Shown: positions 26,431 to 34,300 of the stretch, one piece after another
How the letters are laid out: every line of letters begins with the position of its first letter
Position numbering within the stretch: the stretch's first letter is position 1
Assembly: GCF_025460835.1 (NCBI RefSeq)
Contig: NZ_JAMXAY010000001.1
Coordinates: 228,490 to 292,489, forward strand
Length of the DNA: 64,000 nt
Reading direction: 5' to 3'
From: Parapedobacter soli
GTDB taxonomy: Bacteria; Bacteroidota; Bacteroidia; Sphingobacteriales; Sphingobacteriaceae
Notes under the pieces: model-generated
Seen by the model: only the letters and a program-made list of their open reading frames with translations
Databases searched by the model: none
What the model was told of the DNA's origin: nothing
Position numbers and translations under genes: made by a program

Positions 26431-27684
26431 ATGCCTTATTTATTTACTTCAGAGTCTGTCTCCGAAGGACATCCAGATAAAATAGCCGATCAGATTTCCG
26501 ATGCACTTATCGATAATTTCCTTGCGTGGGATGCCGATTCGCGGGTAGCCATCGAAACGCTGGTCACCACCGGGCAGGTTGTCCTGGCAGGTGAGGTCAA
26601 GTCCAAGATATACCTTGATGTACCCAAAATTACCCGCTCGGTTATCGAACGTATCGGGTACACGAAATCAGAATACATGTTTGAGGCCAATTCGTGCGGT
26701 ATCCTATCCGCTATCCACGAACAGTCGCCCGATATCAACCAAGGGGTAGACCGCAAAGAAAAGCAGGAGCAGGGTGCCGGCGATCAGGGGATCATGTTTG
26801 GCTATGCCAGCAATGAAACCGAGAATTTCATGCCCTTGGCCCTCGACCTCGCACATCGCCTGCTTTTCGAGCTCGCTGCCCTACGCCGTGAAAACAAACA
26901 GATAACTTATTTGCGGCCAGACTCCAAGGCCCAGGTCACGCTAGAGTATGACGACAACCACAAGCCCGTCCGTATCGATGCCATTGTGGTGTCCACGCAG
27001 CACGACGACTTCGATAGCGAAGCGGCTATGCTCGAAAAAATCAAATCAGACATCATCCATATCCTCATACCCCGGGTAAAGGCCCAACTGAAGCCTGAGC
27101 TGCAGCAGCTGTTCACTGATGACATCAAATACCACATCAACCCGACAGGGAAATTTGTCATCGGCGGCCCCCACGGTGATACAGGGCTAACCGGAAGGAA
27201 AATCATTGTGGACACGTACGGCGGCAAAGGTGGCCATGGCGGTGGCGCATTTTCGGGTAAGGATCCTTCCAAAGTAGACCGTTCAGCGGCATACGCCACA
27301 CGGCATATCGCAAAAAATCTCGTAGCGGCAGGCGTGGCAGACGAATTGCTTGTCCAGATATCGTATGCCATCGGTGTAAAAGACCCAATTGGCATTTATG
27401 TCAACTCCTACGGTACGGCTAAGGTCGGCTTCACCGACGGTGAAATTGCCCGGAAAATCCACGAGTTGTTCGATATGACACCTTATGGCATCGAAAAACG
27501 CCTCAAATTACGCAGTCCGATATATTCCGAAACAGCAGCTTATGGCCATATGGGTCGCGAACCGCAAACGGTAACGAAGACTTTCGAAAACAGCAATGGC
27601 AAAACCGTCACAACGGAAGTCGAGCTATTCACTTGGGAGAAGCTCGATTACGTAGATAAGGTAAAAGTAGCGTTCGGTCTGTAA
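26431..27684 (+). CDS. metK: S-adenosylmethionine synthetase
   Basis: 417-residue cytosolic enzyme that makes S-adenosylmethionine from ATP and methionine. Family signatures are intact: [21 protein letters not shown] at the start (His of GHPDK), [12 protein letters not shown], and the P-loop-like [19 protein letters not shown]. Length is at the long end of the family's usual 380-420. It has its own promoter. Its stop is only 11 bases from the stop of the convergent fabD. Confidence 0.98.
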   Translation: MPYLFTSESVSEGHPDKIADQISDALIDNFLAWDADSRVAIETLVTTGQVVLAGEVKSKIYLDVPKITRSVIERIGYTKSEYMFEANSCGILSAIHEQSPDINQGVDRKEKQEQGAGDQGIMFGYASNETENFMPLALDLAHRLLFELAALRRENKQITYLRPDSKAQVTLEYDDNHKPVRIDAIVVSTQHDDFDSEAAMLEKIKSDIIHILIPRVKAQLKPELQQLFTDDIKYHINPTGKFVIGGPHGDTGLTGRKIIVDTYGGKGGHGGGAFSGKDPSKVDRSAAYATRHIAKNLVAAGVADELLVQISYAIGVKDPIGIYVNSYGTAKVGFTDGEIARKIHELFDMTPYGIEKRLKLRSPIYSETAAYGHMGREPQTVTKTFENSNGKTVTTEVELFTWEKLDYVDKVKVAFGL

Positions 27685-27695
27685 CTACACCCTTT

Positions 27696-28580
27696 TTATA
27701 ATACGGCAGCAGCTGTTTCCGCTTGGCGGTTTATCTTTTTGACCAATCCCTGCAACACGTTGCCCGGCCCCACTTCGATAAACGAGGCAGCTCCGTCTTC
27801 GATCATGTGTACGATGGTTTGTGTCCACCGCACGGGACCGGTAAGTTGTTCGATGAGGTTGTGCTTAATCGCTTCAGGGCTGGTGTATGGTTTAGCATCT
27901 ACATTCTGGTATATTGGGCATACCGGTTCACTTATCGTTACCGCCTCAATAGCCGCCTGCAATTCCACTTTCGCTGCTTCCATCAGTGGAGAATGAAAAG
28001 CCCCTCCAACATTGAGTTTTAGTGCCCGTCTCGCCCCCGCTTCTAAAAGCAGCTCACAGGCCCTATCTACCCCCTCAACGGTTCCTGAAATAACCAGTTG
28101 CCCGGGGCAGTTATAATTGGCTGGAACCACCACGTCACTTACGCGTTGGCATACATCCTCAACGGTAAAATCGTCCAATCCCAAGATGGCAGCCATGGCA
28201 GACGGCTGTATCTCGGTAGCTTTCTGCATGGCGTTCGCCCTCGCTGCCACCAAACGCAGGCCATCTTCGTAGCCAAGTGCCCCGGCAGATACCAACGCCG
28301 AGAATTCGCCGAGAGAGTGTCCTGCCACCATGTTGGGAGCAAAACCTTGCCCCAACGCTTTCGCCAGGATGACAGAGTGCAGGAAAATAGCCGGCTGTGT
28401 GACCTTGGTCTGTTTAAGCTCTTCGTCCGTACCATCAAACATCACGTCTGTAATCCGGAAGCCCAAGATCTCATTGGCCTGCTCAAACAGGAATTTGGTT
28501 TCCTCGTTATGGTTGTACAGGTCTTTGCCCATACCTACGAATTGGGCCCCTTGCCCGGGGAAAATATATGCTTTCTTCAT
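27696..28580 (-). CDS. fabD: malonyl-CoA:ACP transacylase
   Basis: 294-residue cytosolic enzyme that loads malonyl groups on acyl carrier protein for fatty-acid synthesis. The active-site Ser89 lies in GHSLGE, Arg114 in VAARANAM, and His196 in GGAFHSPLM. The start KKAYIFPGQGAQFVGMGKDLY is typical. It stands alone, without other fab genes, and has its own -7 element upstream. Confidence 0.97.
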   Translation of the reverse strand: MKKAYIFPGQGAQFVGMGKDLYNHNEETKFLFEQANEILGFRITDVMFDGTDEELKQTKVTQPAIFLHSVILAKALGQGFAPNMVAGHSLGEFSALVSAGALGYEDGLRLVAARANAMQKATEIQPSAMAAILGLDDFTVEDVCQRVSDVVVPANYNCPGQLVISGTVEGVDRACELLLEAGARRALKLNVGGAFHSPLMEAAKVELQAAIEAVTISEPVCPIYQNVDAKPYTSPEAIKHNLIEQLTGPVRWTQTIVHMIEDGAASFIEVGPGNVLQGLVKKINRQAETAAAVL

Positions 28581-28626
28581 GTCGTCGTTCTAGTTTATTT
28601 GCATCGCCAATGCGTACGTGCAGGGG

Positions 28627-28634
28627 CAAAGATA
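28627..28634 (-). promoter_or_regulatory. -7 element of the fabD promoter
   Basis: Minus strand TATCTTTG is a full TAnnTTTG match, placing the start near 28621 and giving a leader of about 40 bases. The -33 region is not recognisable. It separates fabD from the end of the polysaccharide locus. Confidence 0.5.
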
Positions 28635-28680
28635 GGGGAATATGCGGTAATTGTGGAAGAGATTCAAAAGAATAGTCCCA

Positions 28681-31600
28681 TCAGGCTCCAATACGTTCAA
28701 AATCCTTAGGCAACACGCCAAACTGCTTTTGGAAACACTTCGAAAAATATGATGCCGAGTTAAAACCAACCAGATATGCAATCTCACTGATTCGGTAATC
28801 CTTCTCCCGCAGCAATTCAGCCGCCTTTTTTAAACGTACCAACCGAATAAAATCATTGGGCGTCAGCTCGGAGATCTGCTTAACCTTCCTATAGAAAGTT
28901 GCACGGCTCATATTCAGCGCAGCGGCTAGTTTATCCACATCGAGGTCTACCTCGTCCAAGCGGGCGTGAATTGTCTTGATCAGTTGGTTCAAGAAACATT
29001 CGTCGGCTTTGGAGTGGGCAATCGTTTCATAGGCCGTTTCCGGCCGCCGTTGGTAGGCTTCCCGTATCTTGCGGCGTCCCTCTAGGAGGTTTTCAATACG
29101 GGCACGCAAATAATCAATCGAATACGGCTTCTCAATATATTCGTCTGCTCCGGTTTTCAGTCCGGCTATCTTCGATTGGAGACTCGTTTTGGCGGTTAAT
29201 AGGATGACGGGGATATGGCTAAATTTCAGGTCTTCCTTTACGCATTTACAAAATGTGATGCCGTCCATCACGGGCATCATGATGTCACAGATAATAATAT
29301 CCACTTGCGTTTCGGCCAGTATGTTAATCGCTTCTCGGCCATGGTCGGCCGCTAGCACGTGGTAATCGCTCTGAAGCTGGCTAGCAACGAATTGCCTAAA
29401 TTCGACGTTGTCCTCCACGAGAAGGATGGCCCTTTTTACGTCAAGCCGAAGCAATTCGTCCACTTCAGCTATTTGTTGAAGAGGATAATCTGCCGTGGCC
29501 GTTCCTATCGTATCTTCAACCCGTTCGTGGCAGGCCTGGCGGATGGGAAGCTCGAAAACAAAACAGGTTTCCGATGCAGATTGGGGCAAATACAAATCGC
29601 CGTTATGCAATTCGGCAAGTGACTTGGAGAAAGCAAGACCCAATCCCGAACCTTGGGTTTTCTCATCGAGTTTGAAAAACGGAAGGAAAATCTTGTCGGC
29701 AGCTTCCTGGGCGATAGGCTTGCCGTCATTTGCCACGGTCACCTTTACACACCCATCATGCTCGACCAACGAAACGCTGACGCATCTGTAAGCGTGCTTC
29801 AACGCATTGTGCAGCAGGTTGCTAACCACCTTACTGAAAATCTCGACGTCCAAATCGACGTAAACGGCTCCAGGAGGAAGCTCCATATCGATTTCAATCC
29901 GATTGAGTTTGGCCGAAGAAATGAACCGGCTGACCGTTTCGCGGATAACAAACACCAGGTCTGTTTGGACAAAGTGGACGGCTACACCCTTCGCTTCCGC
30001 TTTGCGGAAATCAAGTAGTTCGTTCACCAGTTTAAGCAAACGGTTCGTGTTGCGTTCCATAATCGAGAGGTTCTCCCAGTGAGTGTCGGTCGGGTCGGTA
30101 TGCTTCATTATTTCTTCCAAGGGTGCTTTTATTAAGCTAAGTGGTGTACGTATCTCATGCGTAATGTTGGTAAAGAAATCGATCTTCGTGTCGTAAAGCT
30201 CCTTCTCCTTCCGACGGGCAATTGCCTGCAGCATTCGCTTGTTGCGCGCACGCGTACGATCGGTAAAATACCGCACCACCCCATAGGTTAATAAAACGAA
30301 GAGAACAAGGTAAATAAAATAAGCCCAGCCTGTGCGGTAAAAGGGCGGAAGCACACGAATAGTTACGTGGTCGCCCTCATCGTTCCATACTCCATCACTA
30401 TTTGACGCTTTCACGCGGAAAATATAGTTGCCGGGCGGGAGATTCGAATACGTGACCCGCGGTTGATAATCCGTATATATCCACTCTTCATCCTTGCCTT
30501 CTAACCGATATGCATATTGGTTGCGTTGTGGTGACACATAACTCAATGCAGCAAAACTGATACTGAAAATAGAGGCATTGTGGGGGATCTCCAGCTCCCG
30601 CACACCAACCAGCTCCTGGTTGTGAAGTTGGATACCATTGATCACCACAGGTGGTGGCACTTCGTTCTGCCAAATAGTATACGGGGCGAAAGCGACAAAC
30701 CCTTTGATGCCTCCGAAATAAAGCTTGCCTCCCCTGCTGCGCAAGCCGGATTTGTAATTAAATTGGTCGCCAAGCAGGCCATTCGCATGGGTGTAAACCG
30801 TGATACTACGACTCTTATTATCTAGCTTAAATAAGCCGTTATTTGTGCTGCCCCAAATATGCCCCGATAGATCCACAACCAGCTGGTAGATGACATTATT
30901 GGGCAGCCCGCTATCTTCGGAATAAAAATCGGTAAACACATCACGTTCGCGATCGTAGCGAAACAACCCTGCACCTTCGGTACCCACCCATAAATGGTTG
31001 TGTTTATCGAGCAATAGGCAGGTCACTTTACCACTGGTCGCGTTGGTAGGAATCGGTGTGGCATAATGTTTCCAAGTGTCCGTATTGCGGTGGTAGGCAT
31101 AGAGGCCTCCGCCAATCGTGGCAAACCAAAGTACGCCCCTGTGATCTTCCACGATATCATTAACCTGGGCGGTAATCAATGAATCCTGTACCGGAACGAA
31201 CCCGTCGGTCCGTTCATCATATCGACATAACCCCATCATGGTGCCTACCCAAATGACGTTCATGTAATCCTTGTAGATGGAATAGATGTTATTGTTAATC
31301 AACGAACCTCGGTCGGATGAACTCCTATATTGTTTGTATCGTTCGGTCTTCGAGTCCAACACAAATAACCCTTCGGTAAACGACCCCACCCACAACCTAT
31401 CCCCGTCTTGCATAAGCGCATGCACGTTGGTGGCTGGCAAATAGCCATTCGTAAACCGCTTGGTCTCTGGGTCAAATCGGTGTAGACCAGCATCTTCCGT
31501 ACCAATCCAGATATGGTCGTCATCCGCCTCACAGAATTCACTGATACTTTTGCCTTTAATGGAATTGCTCCCCGTGACGGGGTAATATTTCTCAAAGAGG

Positions 31601-32673
31601 CTATAAGGCTCAATATAATAATTGACGCCTCCAAAAAAAGTACCCAACCACATCCCTCCCTCGCGATCTTGGTAAACGGAGTGTACGGCATTGTCAGTGA
31701 TAGAAAAGGTATCTCCGTTCACATGACGTAAGTTCTCGTACTGACGGGTTTGCGGATGGTAAATATAAAGGCCACTTTCCGACCCTATCCATAGATCGCC
31801 ATTGTCTGCGCGGGAGATGTGTCGTACATACAGCGGTCTGTCGCGACTGTCTCGCTCAAGTAGCGGCGAAAATGACCGCGTACGCAGATTAAAAATCTGG
31901 ACCCCACCGGTGGTCGTTCCTACGAGTAGGTTTTCGGCATCGAGCGGGGAGATGTCATTGACATCGTTGTCTTGCCCGGTAACCGAATTCGGCCGGATAA
32001 GAAACTGGGTGACGCGATCTTGCTCTGTATCTAGGCAATACATACCTTGGTGATACGTACCTATCCATACGTGGCCGGCGGTATCGAAGGCGATGCACCT
32101 GATCCATACCGGAGCTGGGCTACTACCGCTGGTCAAATCAAAATAAGTGAGTTGTCCCGATGGTGTTGCACGGAATACACCCTTATTAAAAACAGCCATC
32201 CAGATATTCCCATCGCGGTCTAGTTTGATGTCACGTACTAGTCCCGATACGTTTTTACCGTCAGCCGTCTCAGCGTTGTACCGCCGGAATCGTTCTGTAC
32301 GCGGATTGTATAGATACGCGCCATCGCTCGTACCTATCCAGAGTATGCCGTCAGTGTCTTGAGCAATGGCCGTAACCGTATTGCTTCCCAAGCTACAGCT
32401 GTCACGGCTATTTTTCTTAAATACCTTGAAAGTCTGCCCGTCATACCTGTTGAGTCCGTCCTGGGTACCAAACCACATATATCCCTGACGGTCCTGAAAT
32501 ATAGTATAAACGGAGCTTTGCGATAACCCATCTTCTACTTGGAGACTTCGGAAATAGTAGTTGCCCTGGCCATCCCGTGGCTTCTGTCCCCAGCAGACCG
32601 CGCAATCCAACAAAATAAGCACCCCGACCAGCCATAGCCGGTATGCCTTCGATTCAATTAACATTTTCCTCAT
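28681..32673 (-). CDS. hybrid two-component sensor/regulator (HTCS) of PUL 1
   Basis: Predicted 1,330-residue one-protein signalling system. ATG 32673 is chosen because it opens a signal sequence (MRKMLIESKAYRLWLVGVLILL) and avoids overlapping the gene upstream. Order: periplasmic two-component regulator propellers (about residues 40-690, many repeats of the GLWIGT type), Y_Y_Y domain (about 700-770), one transmembrane helix (783-803), histidine kinase with His839 in NITHEIRTPLS and an ATPase domain (LLHNALKHA; GSGLGLAFSKSLAE), a receiver domain with Asp1130 in IIICDIMMPVMDG, and a C-terminal AraC-type helix-turn-helix. Known HTCS proteins sense oligosaccharides in the periplasm and activate their PUL. 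As last gene of PUL 1 it most likely controls it. Confidence 0.95.
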   Translation of the reverse strand: MRKMLIESKAYRLWLVGVLILLDCAVCWGQKPRDGQGNYYFRSLQVEDGLSQSSVYTIFQDRQGYMWFGTQDGLNRYDGQTFKVFKKNSRDSCSLGSNTVTAIAQDTDGILWIGTSDGAYLYNPRTERFRRYNAETADGKNVSGLVRDIKLDRDGNIWMAVFNKGVFRATPSGQLTYFDLTSGSSPAPVWIRCIAFDTAGHVWIGTYHQGMYCLDTEQDRVTQFLIRPNSVTGQDNDVNDISPLDAENLLVGTTTGGVQIFNLRTRSFSPLLERDSRDRPLYVRHISRADNGDLWIGSESGLYIYHPQTRQYENLRHVNGDTFSITDNAVHSVYQDREGGMWLGTFFGGVNYYIEPYSLFEKYYPVTGSNSIKGKSISEFCEADDDHIWIGTEDAGLHRFDPETKRFTNGYLPATNVHALMQDGDRLWVGSFTEGLFVLDSKTERYKQYRSSSDRGSLINNNIYSIYKDYMNVIWVGTMMGLCRYDERTDGFVPVQDSLITAQVNDIVEDHRGVLWFATIGGGLYAYHRNTDTWKHYATPIPTNATSGKVTCLLLDKHNHLWVGTEGAGLFRYDRERDVFTDFYSEDSGLPNNVIYQLVVDLSGHIWGSTNNGLFKLDNKSRSITVYTHANGLLGDQFNYKSGLRSRGGKLYFGGIKGFVAFAPYTIWQNEVPPPVVINGIQLHNQELVGVRELEIPHNASIFSISFAALSYVSPQRNQYAYRLEGKDEEWIYTDYQPRVTYSNLPPGNYIFRVKASNSDGVWNDEGDHVTIRVLPPFYRTGWAYFIYLVLFVLLTYGVVRYFTDRTRARNKRMLQAIARRKEKELYDTKIDFFTNITHEIRTPLSLIKAPLEEIMKHTDPTDTHWENLSIMERNTNRLLKLVNELLDFRKAEAKGVAVHFVQTDLVFVIRETVSRFISSAKLNRIEIDMELPPGAVYVDLDVEIFSKVVSNLLHNALKHAYRCVSVSLVEHDGCVKVTVANDGKPIAQEAADKIFLPFFKLDEKTQGSGLGLAFSKSLAELHNGDLYLPQSASETCFVFELPIRQACHERVEDTIGTATADYPLQQIAEVDELLRLDVKRAILLVEDNVEFRQFVASQLQSDYHVLAADHGREAINILAETQVDIIICDIMMPVMDGITFCKCVKEDLKFSHIPVILLTAKTSLQSKIAGLKTGADEYIEKPYSIDYLRARIENLLEGRRKIREAYQRRPETAYETIAHSKADECFLNQLIKTIHARLDEVDLDVDKLAAALNMSRATFYRKVKQISELTPNDFIRLVRLKKAAELLREKDYRISEIAYLVGFNSASYFSKCFQKQFGVLPKDFERIGA

Positions 32674-32695
32674 AATCCATCGCCCACGCTGCTTG

Positions 32696-34264
32696 TCAAT
32701 GACTCGGATGCTGATCGATGCCCTCACTCGGCGTGTCTGAATACACAATATAATTCCGTAGGGTAATTGTATAATCATCATGCGGATTGGTTACCACCAA
32801 ACGGACATCGTGATTACCTTTCGGCAAACCGTAGACCCAACACACTTCATACCGACGTGTATTGAAATCAGTAGGCATTTTAAATGTCGACACCTGATCG
32901 CCATCAATATGCAGTTCAACCTCAAACACATACTCCGGAAGTGTAGATTGTCGCTTAGCCGCTCCGCCTCGAACAACAAGTCCTGTCCCTTCAAATGCGA
33001 GCGAAAACGTATCGTCCAGCACACTGTTTATCGACCTTTTGGCTATCGGATACGTCCCTTCGAAGCTTTTTTCATACCGCACGGGGAGGGGAGCAGTATA
33101 AGGTAACGCAACGGAGTCAGCCGCTACCGTACCTCCATTTTTGTCGATCATACCCAGTGCATGGTTATAGCTAATCTCATACACATCATTCAATGAAAAT
33201 TTGGTATGCATGAATTTCATATCTTCAATATCAGTGAGTCCCATTTTCCAGTAATCAGGAATACGGCTATACCCGAGCATCGTGCCTAATATGCCTGCGG
33301 CACTCGACGGGTTGCAATCGGAATCCTGACCAGCGCGCGTGGCAATTTCCAATGTTTGGGTAAAGTCGCCTCCGCCATACAGTAATCCCAGTACAATGTA
33401 TGCTGCGTTGATTTTCGCATCGATATTATATGCGGCGAAAACGCCGTCCGGGCATCCCACTTCGGCCGACCATTTTTTTTGGATCTCAAACCAATTTTGC
33501 TTCCAATCGTCGGGGTGTGTTTGGTGCCATTGGATAACGTCAGCAATACACTGATAGAAATCACTTGCCTCTGGAATCGTTTTAAGGGCTTCTGAAACAA
33601 TATATTGCACATCGTCCGACACGAATGCTAGCGTATACATCGCCCCCACATAAACCCCTCCGTACCAACCATCCCCGTAATTCATAATGTGTCCCACCCT
33701 ATCGCTGAGTGCAGATGCTGAATTCGGCATACCGGGATTCATCAGCCCAGCAAAGTCTGACTCGATTTGGTAATCAATATCGTCTGCATGCGGGTTATTT
33801 AACCAATGCCCCGATTCGGGTGGGTTTATACCATTTAAAATATTATGCCGGGCCGCCTGATTCGCATGCCACAATGGGTACGCTGCCGTCGCAAAGGCCG
33901 CTGCGAATGAATCCACAGGTGCGTCCAAACCAACCCGTTCCAAAACATCCACAAAGGTAAGGTCCATGTAAATATCGTCATACAATCCCGGATGATTTTC
34001 CATGGTGGTTCGCAAATATCCATCATACCACTCCAACGGATGGTTGTCGTGGATGTAAGACCCTTGGAAATGAAATTCGGTAGGACCACCAAACGTGACA
34101 CCGATGGTTTGGCCAGCCCACCCACCTTTGATTTTGTCTCGAAGCATGTCTTTGCTAAGCGTGGTTTTCAGCTGAGCTCTATCGGGGATATTGCAAGCAG
34201 CGACGCAGCCGAACACAGCGAGCATCATCGCCCTAACATGTACGGAAATCCGTTTAACAAGCAT
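32696..34264 (-). CDS. secreted ADP-ribosylglycohydrolase-family lipoprotein
   Basis: Predicted 522-residue lipoprotein. ATG 34264 is used (the longer frame begins on TTG); the signal peptide ends in CVAAC with Cys24 acylated. The body is the all-helical ADP-ribosylglycohydrolase fold: KIKGGWAGQTIG, the metal-binding YDDIYMDLTF (Asp96, Asp97, Asp101) and GQDSDCNPSSAAGILG (Asp314, Asp316). These match the two di-magnesium motifs of the family. After about residue 370 a beta-sandwich-like C-terminal domain is added. Classical members remove ADP-ribose from proteins in the cytosol; a secreted form in a polysaccharide locus more likely cleaves a glycosidic bond of a sugar substrate. That is inference. 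Confidence 0.85.
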   Translation of the reverse strand: MLVKRISVHVRAMMLAVFGCVAACNIPDRAQLKTTLSKDMLRDKIKGGWAGQTIGVTFGGPTEFHFQGSYIHDNHPLEWYDGYLRTTMENHPGLYDDIYMDLTFVDVLERVGLDAPVDSFAAAFATAAYPLWHANQAARHNILNGINPPESGHWLNNPHADDIDYQIESDFAGLMNPGMPNSASALSDRVGHIMNYGDGWYGGVYVGAMYTLAFVSDDVQYIVSEALKTIPEASDFYQCIADVIQWHQTHPDDWKQNWFEIQKKWSAEVGCPDGVFAAYNIDAKINAAYIVLGLLYGGGDFTQTLEIATRAGQDSDCNPSSAAGILGTMLGYSRIPDYWKMGLTDIEDMKFMHTKFSLNDVYEISYNHALGMIDKNGGTVAADSVALPYTAPLPVRYEKSFEGTYPIAKRSINSVLDDTFSLAFEGTGLVVRGGAAKRQSTLPEYVFEVELHIDGDQVSTFKMPTDFNTRRYEVCWVYGLPKGNHDVRLVVTNPHDDYTITLRNYIVYSDTPSEGIDQHPSH

Positions 34265-34300
34265 AGTCAAATCTAGCGATTTATATTAATGAATCAACCC

